Assembly (NCBI GenBank): GCA_030740415.1
Contig: JASLXI010000059.1
Coordinates: forward strand, 1-6,310
DNA: 6,310 nt
Source: Dehalococcoidia bacterium
Lineage (GTDB): Bacteria; Chloroflexota; Dehalococcoidia; UBA2985
Direction: 5' to 3'
Below are positions 1 through 5,332 of this stretch, in pieces. The stretch's first letter is position 1, and each line of letters begins with the position of its first letter. A program made the position numbers and the translations under genes. The notes beneath the pieces were generated by a model. The model ran no database searches. It saw only the letters and a list, made by a program, of their open reading frames with translations, and had not been told where the DNA came from.

Positions 1-57
1 ACATCTGTACCGAGCCATGATCGATTAATTGAGCCCTTTCCATCACAATCAGCGCCC

Positions 58-86
58 TTGACTCTTGAGGGACTCCTGCGTATATT
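58..86 (+). promoter_or_regulatory. Sigma70-type promoter of the mqnE-mqnA-mqnC operon
   Basis: TTGACT at 58-63 matches the -35 consensus in five of six positions. It is separated by exactly 17 bp from TATATT at 81-86, a good -10 hexamer. Transcription would start near 92-94, leaving a leader of roughly 65 nt before the mqnE ATG. No other promoter-like pair of this quality lies upstream of mqnE, and the tightly packed genes behind it have no room for their own. The palindrome at 88-107 starts just after the -10 and covers the expected start site, so a repressor bound there would block initiation. Seen: hexamers and spacing. Inferred: use as the operon promoter. Confidence 0.72.
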
Positions 87-87
87 A

Positions 88-107
88 TAGACCGACTGGT
101 CGGTCTA
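88..107. promoter_or_regulatory. Palindromic operator, TetR-family type
   Basis: TAGACCGACTGGTCGGTCTA consists of two 9 bp arms, TAGACCGAC and GTCGGTCTA, that are perfect inverted repeats around a central TG. The size, the GACCGAC/GTCGGTC arms and the position over the transcription start resemble operators bound by TetR-family repressors, many of which contain GACC...GGTC arms. A transcript folding into a hairpin is less likely to be the purpose, because only two bases separate the arms. No regulator gene is visible in the window; it may lie just upstream, possibly divergent. That a TetR protein binds here is inferred from the pattern only. Confidence 0.62.
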
Positions 108-157
108 ATTTCTGAAATGAGGCCAGGGCCAACGACCCGGCGAAGATTGGAGAAGCC

Positions 158-1264
158 ATGACCACTGCGGTGGTTTCACCAACCATCAAGTTCCAGGACA
201 GGTCCCTAGAGCCCATCTGGGAGAAGGTACAGGTAGGGCAGAGGCTCAGCTTCGAGGACGGCCTCACCTGTCTTCACACCCGAGATATTGTGTCGCTGGG
301 GCAGATGGCCGATTACGTCAAGCGCAAGCTTTGGGGCGACAGAGTCTATTTCGTCTTCAATCGTCACATTAACCCCACCAATATCTGCGTCCTTTCATGC
401 ACCTTCTGCGACTTTGCCAAGAAGAAAGGCGATGCTGACGCTTACGAGATGGAAATGGACGAGATCCTGGGCAGGTTGGATTCGGAGATGCACGAGGTGC
501 ACATTGTGGGGGGGCATCACCCCGACTGGCCATTTGAGCGATACGAGAGGATCATCAAGGGCATTCACGAGGCTTTTCCAAGCATACACATCAAGGCGTG
601 GACGGCGGCGGAGATCGATTACTTCTGCAAGCGGTTCAAGATGAGTGAGGAGGAGGTTCTGGGCCGTATGAAAGATGCAGGAGTGGTATCCATGCCTGGG
701 GGTGGTGCGGAGGTCTTCTCGAACCGGGTGCGTAAGGAGTTGTTTCCAGGCAAGAACACCGCCGATAGATGGCTGGAGGTTCATCGCCTGGCCCATAACA
801 TGGGCATCCGCTCCAACGCCACGCTCTTGTACGGCCACGTAGAGACCTTTGAGGACAGGATACAGCATATGATCCTTCTGAGGGAGTTGCAGGACGAGTC
901 TCAGGGCTTTCTGGCCTTCATTCCCTTGGAGTACCAGACGGGTACCACCAACTTGGTGTCCCGCCAGGCATCGGCCCTTGAGGACCTGAGGACCATCGCC
1001 GCATCGCGGCTGATGCTGGATAACTTTCCCCATATCAAGGCCTACTGGGTGATGATAGGCGAAGAGACCGCCTCCATAGCTCTCAACTTTGGCGCCAGCG
1101 ATTTAGACGGCACCATCGGCGAGGAGCGCATCGCCCACGCAGCCAAGGCTGTAAGCCCTGTGGGACTGGCCCGAGCACGAATGCTGCGGCTTATCCGCGA
1201 TGCCGGTAAGACACCAGTGGAGCGGGACGCTCTCTACAACGAGGTTCATGTCTACGATAGTTAG
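158..1264 (+). CDS. mqnE: Aminodeoxyfutalosine synthase MqnE (radical SAM)
   Basis: This enzyme joins the MqnA product 3-[(1-carboxyvinyl)oxy]benzoate to the adenosyl part of S-adenosylmethionine, giving 6-amino-6-deoxyfutalosine, an early step of menaquinone synthesis in the cytoplasm. The protein is 368 residues, normal for the family. The radical-SAM cluster motif CxxxCxxC is Cys77, Cys81 and Cys84, followed by FxxxK. Family motifs follow in order: VGGHHPD (117-123), IKAWTAAEI (145-153), MPGGGAEVFSNRVR (179-192), SNATLLYGHVET (219-230), LQDESQGFLAFIPL (244-257), SRLMLDNFPHIKAYW (283-297) and NFGASDLDGTI (310-320). The HHPDW and IKAWTA forms favour MqnE over MqnC or the F420 protein CofH. 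The start at 158 is supported by GGAG at 149-152. It is the first gene of the operon and its end overlaps mqnA by 17 bp. Confidence 0.94.
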   Translation: MTTAVVSPTIKFQDRSLEPIWEKVQVGQRLSFEDGLTCLHTRDIVSLGQMADYVKRKLWGDRVYFVFNRHINPTNICVLSCTFCDFAKKKGDADAYEMEMDEILGRLDSEMHEVHIVGGHHPDWPFERYERIIKGIHEAFPSIHIKAWTAAEIDYFCKRFKMSEEEVLGRMKDAGVVSMPGGGAEVFSNRVRKELFPGKNTADRWLEVHRLAHNMGIRSNATLLYGHVETFEDRIQHMILLRELQDESQGFLAFIPLEYQTGTTNLVSRQASALEDLRTIAASRLMLDNFPHIKAYWVMIGEETASIALNFGASDLDGTIGEERIAHAAKAVSPVGLARARMLRLIRDAGKTPVERDALYNEVHVYDS

Positions 1265-2027
1265 AATAGGGCAGATACCGTACCTGAACTGCGAGCCCTT
1301 CTTTCACGGGCTTACTCTGGAAGGTGCAGAGCTTTGTCCCATGCCTCCCAGCGCCATGGGCCCGCTGGCCCAGACGGGGGAGCTGGATGCAGCCCCCTTC
1401 TCCCTGGTGCAGAGCTTCGGTCTGAGGGACCAGTACGAGAGTCTGGGGGACATGGGTATCAGCGTCAAAGGGCCTGTCCGGAGTATTTTGTTCTATTCAC
1501 AGACCCCTATAGAGGAACTTTCAGAAGCTCTAGTGGGCGTGACCCGGGAGTCGGCTACCGCGGTGCAGCTTATGAAGGTGCTCTTGGAGCAGCGTTACAA
1601 GGTTCGCCCCAGGGAATATACAGGACTTGAGGCACTGGGGCTGGACGCCTTCCTGCTCATCGGCGACGAAGCTCTTGTCACCCATGACCGTGTGGATGGC
1701 TTTCCGTTTTGCTACGACCTGGCCGACGTGTGGCTGGACTGGAAAGGACTTCCCTTTGTCTTCGCGGTGTGGATGGTACGCCGTAATCTGGGGGCGGAAG
1801 TGAAGGAGACACTGGTCGATGGGTTGAAGAAGAACCTGACCGAGAACATGGGCAACAACCTACAGGTCATTGCAGATAGGCGAGAACTTATGGGTCTGAC
1901 TTCCGATGAGGTAACCGACTATCTGGAGGCCTTTCGATACGTTCTGTCCGAAGAAGATTGGAAGGCCATTGAGGAGTTTGAGAGGGCCTGGCGGTCCCTC
2001 TCTTCGGCGAAGGAGGCAACAATATGA
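1248..2027 (+). CDS. mqnA: Chorismate dehydratase MqnA
   Basis: MqnA removes water from chorismate to give 3-[(1-carboxyvinyl)oxy]benzoate, the substrate of MqnE and the entry point of the futalosine pathway. The chosen product is 259 residues with a periplasmic-binding-protein-like fold. It begins MSTIVRIGQIPYLNCEPF, matching the family's usual IRIG..YLN.KP opening; Asn14 of the YLN motif is the expected active-site residue. Other family stretches are GELDAAPFSLV (44-54), GISVKGPVRSILFYS (70-84), TRESATAVQL (99-108), LLIGDEAL (136-143) and YDLADVWLDWKGLPFVFAVW (156-175). An in-frame ATG at 1200 would add 16 residues unlike the family and lacks a ribosome site. The ATG at 1248 has GAGG at 1241-1244, with only 3 nt spacing, and lies inside mqnE, suggesting translational coupling. 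It ends in an ATGA overlap with mqnC. Confidence 0.92.
   Translation: MSTIVRIGQIPYLNCEPFFHGLTLEGAELCPMPPSAMGPLAQTGELDAAPFSLVQSFGLRDQYESLGDMGISVKGPVRSILFYSQTPIEELSEALVGVTRESATAVQLMKVLLEQRYKVRPREYTGLEALGLDAFLLIGDEALVTHDRVDGFPFCYDLADVWLDWKGLPFVFAVWMVRRNLGAEVKETLVDGLKKNLTENMGNNLQVIADRRELMGLTSDEVTDYLEAFRYVLSEEDWKAIEEFERAWRSLSSAKEATI
2010..2016 (+). promoter_or_regulatory. Strong ribosome binding site for mqnC inside mqnA
   Basis: AAGGAGG ends 7 nt before the ATG at 2024 and lies within the last codons of mqnA. It is the strongest Shine-Dalgarno sequence in the operon and settles the mqnC start against the later in-frame ATG at 2042. With the ATGA stop/start overlap it should let ribosomes both re-initiate and load independently on mqnC. 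Confidence 0.8.
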
Positions 2028-3136
2028 CCACGGCAGCGTCGATGAAGGATGTGGCGGCCAAGGTGCTGACGGGCGAGAGGATTACGCCCGAGGAGGGGCT
2101 TTACCTACTCAAGGAAGCCCAGTTGTTGGAACTGGGGAGCCTGGCACAGGAAGCGCGATACAGGCACAATCCAAAGTCCATCGTCACCTTTGTGGTTGAC
2201 ACAAGTCTCAATTACACCAACGTCTGCGATGCTTACTGTACATTCTGTGCCTTTTATCGGACGGAGAAGGACTCGGATGCTTACACCCACACGGTAGAAC
2301 AGGCCATGGAGATGGTAGGGCAGGCAGCGGCCAGGGGAGCTACCACGGTCCTTTTGCAGGGGGGCCTCAACTCCAGTCTGCCCATGGACTACTACGAGGC
2401 GTTGGTACGGGAGACCAAGCGTCGGTATCCCCAGGTGCTCCCCCACTACTTCTCGGCGCCAGAGATACAGAAGATGTCCCAGGTCGCGGAGATGCCAGTG
2501 GCGGAGGTGCTCGGTCGTTTGAAGCAGGCTGGGCAAGAGACACTGCCTGGTGGCGGCTCAGAGGTACTCTCGAACCGGGTGAAGCGTCATCTCAGCCGTC
2601 TGTGGCCCAAGGGAAGAGTAGAGGAGTGGGAAGAGGTGCATCGTGAAGCGCATCGGTTGGGGTATCGCACCACCGCTACCATGATGTACGGCCACCTTGA
2701 GCGTCCAGAGGACATCATCGAGCACCTTGAGCACACCCGTGCTCTTCAGGACGAGGCCCTGGCTATCGGCCAGGAGGGTTTCACCGCCTTCATTCCTTGG
2801 AGCTACAAACGGGGAAATACCCCCATTGCAAAAAGAGTTAAGGAGGAATCGGGTCCCAACCCGTATCTGCGAATGATCGCCATTGCCAGAATATACCTGG
2901 ATAACATTCAGCATATTCAGGCATCTTGGTTCTCCGAAGGCAAGAAGACGGGTGAGGTGGCTCTCAACTTTGGTGGAGACGATTTTGGAGGAACGCTGTT
3001 CGACGAGAACGTGATGCAGGAGGCTGGGTTCTACAACCGCACCTCCACAGCGGAGACTCAGGCTATGATCCGGGAGGCGGGTTTTACGCCCGCCCAACGT
3101 ACCACCAAGTACGAGATTGTTCAGGTATTTGAGTAG
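2024..3136 (+). CDS. mqnC: Cyclic dehypoxanthine futalosine synthase MqnC (radical SAM)
   Basis: MqnC cyclises dehypoxanthine futalosine by radical chemistry to the cyclic intermediate that MqnD later splits into a dihydroxynaphthoate precursor. The protein is 370 residues, normal length. The 4Fe-4S motif CxxxCxxC is Cys68, Cys72 and Cys75, in the context TNVCDAYCTFCAFYR. Family features are LLQGG (110-114), SAPEI (144-148), LPGGGSEVLSNRV (174-186), TTATMMYGHLERPEDIIEHL (216-235), GFTAFIPWSYKRGNTP (252-267) and NFGGDDFGGTLFDENV (315-330); the NFGxxDFGxT...ENV end marks MqnC rather than MqnE. It differs from the usual form in having LNSSLP after QGG, where I recall LHPD- or NPD-like sequences, and GGGSE rather than GGGAE. 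It is the third and last gene of the operon, overlapping mqnA by 4 bp. Confidence 0.92.
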   Translation: MTTAASMKDVAAKVLTGERITPEEGLYLLKEAQLLELGSLAQEARYRHNPKSIVTFVVDTSLNYTNVCDAYCTFCAFYRTEKDSDAYTHTVEQAMEMVGQAAARGATTVLLQGGLNSSLPMDYYEALVRETKRRYPQVLPHYFSAPEIQKMSQVAEMPVAEVLGRLKQAGQETLPGGGSEVLSNRVKRHLSRLWPKGRVEEWEEVHREAHRLGYRTTATMMYGHLERPEDIIEHLEHTRALQDEALAIGQEGFTAFIPWSYKRGNTPIAKRVKEESGPNPYLRMIAIARIYLDNIQHIQASWFSEGKKTGEVALNFGGDDFGGTLFDENVMQEAGFYNRTSTAETQAMIREAGFTPAQRTTKYEIVQVFE

Positions 3137-3232
3137 CAGGCAGGGCTTGCTCTGTACCCACATTTAAGACCTTGATACTGGCCGGACTGTTCTTTCTGGC
3201 GAGATGGACAATTACCGGCATCCCTTCTAGGC

Positions 3233-3465
3233 TCAGTCTGGTTGAGCTTGAAACACGGTGGCTTCCCCATCAAACACGCGCTCGGCGCGCTGGTTCTCTA
3301 CTGTGACTGCTATATCAGTTATGGGGGCCCCCTCCGTATTGATTTGACTGCGGCCGTGGCACGTATTGTGTCACCGATGTAGACCGGTTTGGTGAAGCGC
3401 CAACTCCTGGTCACGAACACGCTGCCGGGTCCAGGCATTTCCATGAGGGTATGGCCTTGCCTGTC
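3233..3465 (-). pseudogene. Remnant of a MaoC-like hot-dog hydratase, truncated and frameshifted
   Basis: Read on the minus strand from 3465, the sequence encodes HTLMEMPGPGSVFVTRSW, then RFTKPVYIGDTIRA and TAAVKSIR. This is the central part of MaoC-like (R)-enoyl-CoA hydratases, whose usual form is LPGPG..y.sq.l.F..PV.iGDTi.a. At the GGGGGCCCCC tract (3323-3332) this frame runs into a stop. One frame over, reading continues as GAPITDIAVTVENQ, then RAERVFDGEATVFQAQPD and TGA at 3235-3233, which fits the family C-terminus. Restoring one G repairs the frame (IREGAPITD). The N-terminal part, about 60 residues including the hydratase catalytic Asp/His region, is missing, and a TGA precedes the matching part at 3468-3466. 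It is therefore probably decayed, although the single-base shift alone could be a sequencing error. The rest of the gap (3137-3232) shows no gene. Confidence 0.72.
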
Positions 3466-3566
3466 TCACACAGGGAGTATCTGGGTGTGATTAGTTAACG
3501 ATGCATGTATAACGGAATATTTGTTTTGCAAGAGATGGCATTCCAAGGTTCGTGTATACGCGGGTG

Positions 3567-3572
3567 TATAAT
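3567..3572 (+). promoter_or_regulatory. Probable -10 element for the zinc-ribbon/propeller gene
   Basis: A perfect TATAAT lies about 50 bp before the start codon at 3621, in the AT-richer part of the gap after the pseudogene. The expected -35 position (around 3544-3549) reads CAAGGT and is poor, so this promoter would be weak or need an activator. TGTATA also occurs at 3506-3511 and 3553-3558 and again within this element (3565-3570), which may mark a regulator site or be chance. Confidence 0.42.
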
Positions 3573-3620
3573 GGTGGCATAGGGTGCATGGGTCAGTCGT
3601 AGCTGCAGGAGTTGGAGATA

Positions 3621-5030
3621 ATGAGCATGACTCAGACGGTCATTTGCAGGGCGTGCGGCCAAAGTAATTCACCAGGGGCTGCCATGTGCACTGGGTGCTG
3701 GGGCCTCTTGGACCGTGTGGCGGCGGGGATAGGGGAAGAGGTAGCTTCAACAGCAGAAAGGGACCTGAGGAAGAAGGAGATCTCTAGGATACGGCGAAGC
3801 ATCCTGGGATCGGTACTGGCTGCGGTAGGCGTGGTCCTCGCGATCCAGTTCTTAAACGTCACTCTCCCAGTACCCCCTCCTTCCTCCGACATTAGTTCCG
3901 TGTCAGGTCCCGGGGAGTGGGCCATGATTTACAGGACCTCTGAAGGAGCAGGCCCAGTTCCCGAGGAGAGCGCGTCCATCGAAGGCCAGGTGAAATGGAC
4001 CTTCGAGACCTCCAAGCCTATAGTGTCCACCCCTACGATAAAAGGGGGAAGATTGTATCTCACCACCCAGGACAACCGAGTGATGGCCCTGGCCGCGGCT
4101 ACGGGAAGCATCATTTGGGAGTATGGGACTGAAACGGCGATAGACTCGTCACCGACGGTGGCAGAGGGGCTGGTAATCTTTGCGACCCGGGACAGGAAGG
4201 TCATTGCCCTGGACGCCGATACAGGACAATCGCGATGGCAGTTTGTCACAGGAGAGGGAGGTCCCAACACAGGCTCGTCATTAGTGAAGGACGGGGTGGT
4301 ATACGTTGGCTCTGGGGATGGTAAGATCTACGCTCTGGACGCTCTGACAGGAACGGAGCGATGGTCCCATCTTACCAGGGACTGGATTACCAACACAGCA
4401 GCGCTGTCTGGTGACATTCTGGTGGTATCCTCTATGGACGGCCGGGTGACCATGTATGATACGAATACTGGCAAGAGACGATTCTCGTTCCGGGGTCTCA
4501 ACCAGGATGTCGTGGGCTCTCCGATAATCGTGGAGGACTCGATCTACGTCCCGTATCGCAACGGTATTCTGGCCACCGTGAATCTAAAGGAAGAGGAAGT
4601 GCTCTTCTACAGCAGGTGGTATAGGTTCAAACTTCAGATGTGGCTCTGGGGTTGGAGAGATCACCCCGGGCTTCCCAAGGGTGTAGAGCGGACCTATCGA
4701 CTGAGAGGCACCATTGAGATGACCCCCGCAGCCGATGAAGGCAAGGTCTATGTTCCTATTCAGGACGGCAGGCTTCACGCCATAGATAGATCGACCGGCA
4801 AACGGCTCTGGCTCTTCGACTCGAGGGCATACGGTCTGTCCACTCCCACAATAGTGGAGGACACCGTTCTTGTGGGCGATGGCAAGGGGATGCTTTACGC
4901 TGTGGACAAGGACAGCGGCGAGAAGCAGTGGGAGCTGCAAATCGCTGAAAGGGGATTCTCGACGCCGGTGCTGGCCGGAGGCACCCTGTATCTTGCATCC
5001 AAGGATGGCACTCTCTACGCCGTAGAGTGA
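3621..5030 (+). CDS. Membrane-anchored zinc-ribbon protein with PQQ-like beta-propeller
   Basis: The 469-residue protein has three parts. Residues 9-26 form a four-cysteine zinc ribbon, CRAC-x10-CTGC (Cys9, 12, 23, 26). A basic stretch (RIRRS, 56-60) is followed by one transmembrane helix at about 61-80 and a proline-rich linker, PVPPPSSD. From about 124 to the end there are eight PQQ-like repeats of the pattern STPTI..G.LY..T.D..V.ALDA.TG...W.F, beginning near 135, 175, 217, 257, 298, 366, 407 and 447. The last repeat ends in the YAVE strand, so VKWTF (124-128) probably closes the ring, as in BamB-like eight-bladed propellers. The positive-inside rule puts the ribbon in the cytoplasm and the propeller outside. 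Repeat five carries an insertion rich in Trp and Tyr (about 328-361). The ATG at 3621 has AGGAG at 3607-3611; a TTG at 3612 lacks room for a ribosome site, and ATG 3627 is possible. Substrate and role are unknown; nothing shows that PQQ itself is bound. Confidence 0.82.
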   Translation: MSMTQTVICRACGQSNSPGAAMCTGCWGLLDRVAAGIGEEVASTAERDLRKKEISRIRRSILGSVLAAVGVVLAIQFLNVTLPVPPPSSDISSVSGPGEWAMIYRTSEGAGPVPEESASIEGQVKWTFETSKPIVSTPTIKGGRLYLTTQDNRVMALAAATGSIIWEYGTETAIDSSPTVAEGLVIFATRDRKVIALDADTGQSRWQFVTGEGGPNTGSSLVKDGVVYVGSGDGKIYALDALTGTERWSHLTRDWITNTAALSGDILVVSSMDGRVTMYDTNTGKRRFSFRGLNQDVVGSPIIVEDSIYVPYRNGILATVNLKEEEVLFYSRWYRFKLQMWLWGWRDHPGLPKGVERTYRLRGTIEMTPAADEGKVYVPIQDGRLHAIDRSTGKRLWLFDSRAYGLSTPTIVEDTVLVGDGKGMLYAVDKDSGEKQWELQIAERGFSTPVLAGGTLYLASKDGTLYAVE

Positions 5031-5115
5031 TTCCTTAGAGATTGAGCGTTCCAGGTGCTTTAGGGAGCGTCTTAAGCTAGCGGCGCAAAGAAACTAACAT
5101 GTGCATTAGAGCCAA

Positions 5116-5141
5116 GGTTTTCCGCGATTTAAGGAAACGCC
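5116..5141 (+). terminator. Possible hairpin after the propeller gene
   Basis: TTTCC (5119-5123) pairs with GGAAA (5133-5137). The stem extends through a T-G pair and two G-C pairs if C5138 bulges out, giving an eight-pair stem with a nine-base loop. It lies about 85 bp after the propeller gene stop. There is no T-run behind it, so classic intrinsic termination is doubtful. It may act together with the next hairpin or be a processing or 3'-end protecting structure. Confidence 0.25.
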
Positions 5142-5144
5142 TCT

Positions 5145-5172
5145 TAGAGATGAGAAATTCTTCTTATCTCTA
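5145..5172. repeat. Twelve-base-pair inverted repeat (hairpin or operator)
   Basis: TAGAGATGAGAA (5145-5156) and TTCTTATCTCTA (5161-5172) pair along twelve positions around the loop ATTC, with a single G-T wobble. In RNA this is a long stem with a four-base loop; in DNA it is a 28 bp near-palindrome that could bind a dimeric regulator. It is AT-rich and followed by CTGGTATTAATT rather than a run of T, so it is not a typical intrinsic terminator. It lies 160 bp before the transporter start, a reasonable distance for control of that gene or for ending the upstream transcript. Confidence 0.55.
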
Positions 5173-5332
5173 CTGGTATTAATTACCTATTCCCTCAAGT
5201 CCTGATTTACCTATACAGTAGGGCTGTGGGGATTATCGAGGGATTCGAGGAGCCTAAGGATGTTGCTTTATCCAATCTCTACTACCTATGCGAGAGGCCT
5301 CTTAGGGTGTTATTAGAAAATCGGGAGTTTTT

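Larger units (their letters stand above)
5031..5332. other. Gene-free interval with tandem inverted repeats
   Basis: This stretch of about 300 bp lies between the propeller gene and the transporter gene. An open frame beginning at 5226 runs into the transporter gene in another frame, has no ribosome site and resembles nothing I recognise. No tRNA-like fold is visible. It holds two inverted repeats (5116-5141 and 5145-5172, listed separately) and short repeated words: CTTAGAGAT at 5034-5042 and 5143-5151, and GCCTCTTAG at 5139-5147 and 5297-5305. It is clearly more AT-rich than the neighbouring genes. A transporter promoter should lie here; TATACA at 5212-5217 is a possible -10, but no matching -35 is seen. 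Confidence 0.5.

Noticed and set aside
395..1033. Long minus-strand open frame opposite mqnE (and similar ones opposite mqnC and the propeller gene)
   Set aside because: These are antisense shadows of clearly conserved plus-strand genes, without family motifs or ribosome sites.
1200..1247. Upstream in-frame ATG for mqnA at 1200
   Set aside because: It would add 16 residues unlike the MqnA family, has no ribosome site, and lies deep within mqnE; the ATG at 1248 gives the standard family N-terminus.
2024..3136. F420 synthesis protein CofH as the identity of the second radical-SAM gene
   Set aside because: Operon partners mqnE and mqnA and the GGDDFGGTLFDENV ending favour MqnC; no other F420 gene is nearby.
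3135..3151. Stem AGCAGGC/GCTTGCT overlapping the mqnC stop as an operon terminator
   Set aside because: The loop is only three bases, one pair is a wobble, and no T-run follows; not enough to call a terminator.
3612..3620. TTG start for the propeller gene at 3612
   Set aside because: AGGAG lies directly against it with no spacing; the same AGGAG is nine bases before the ATG at 3621.
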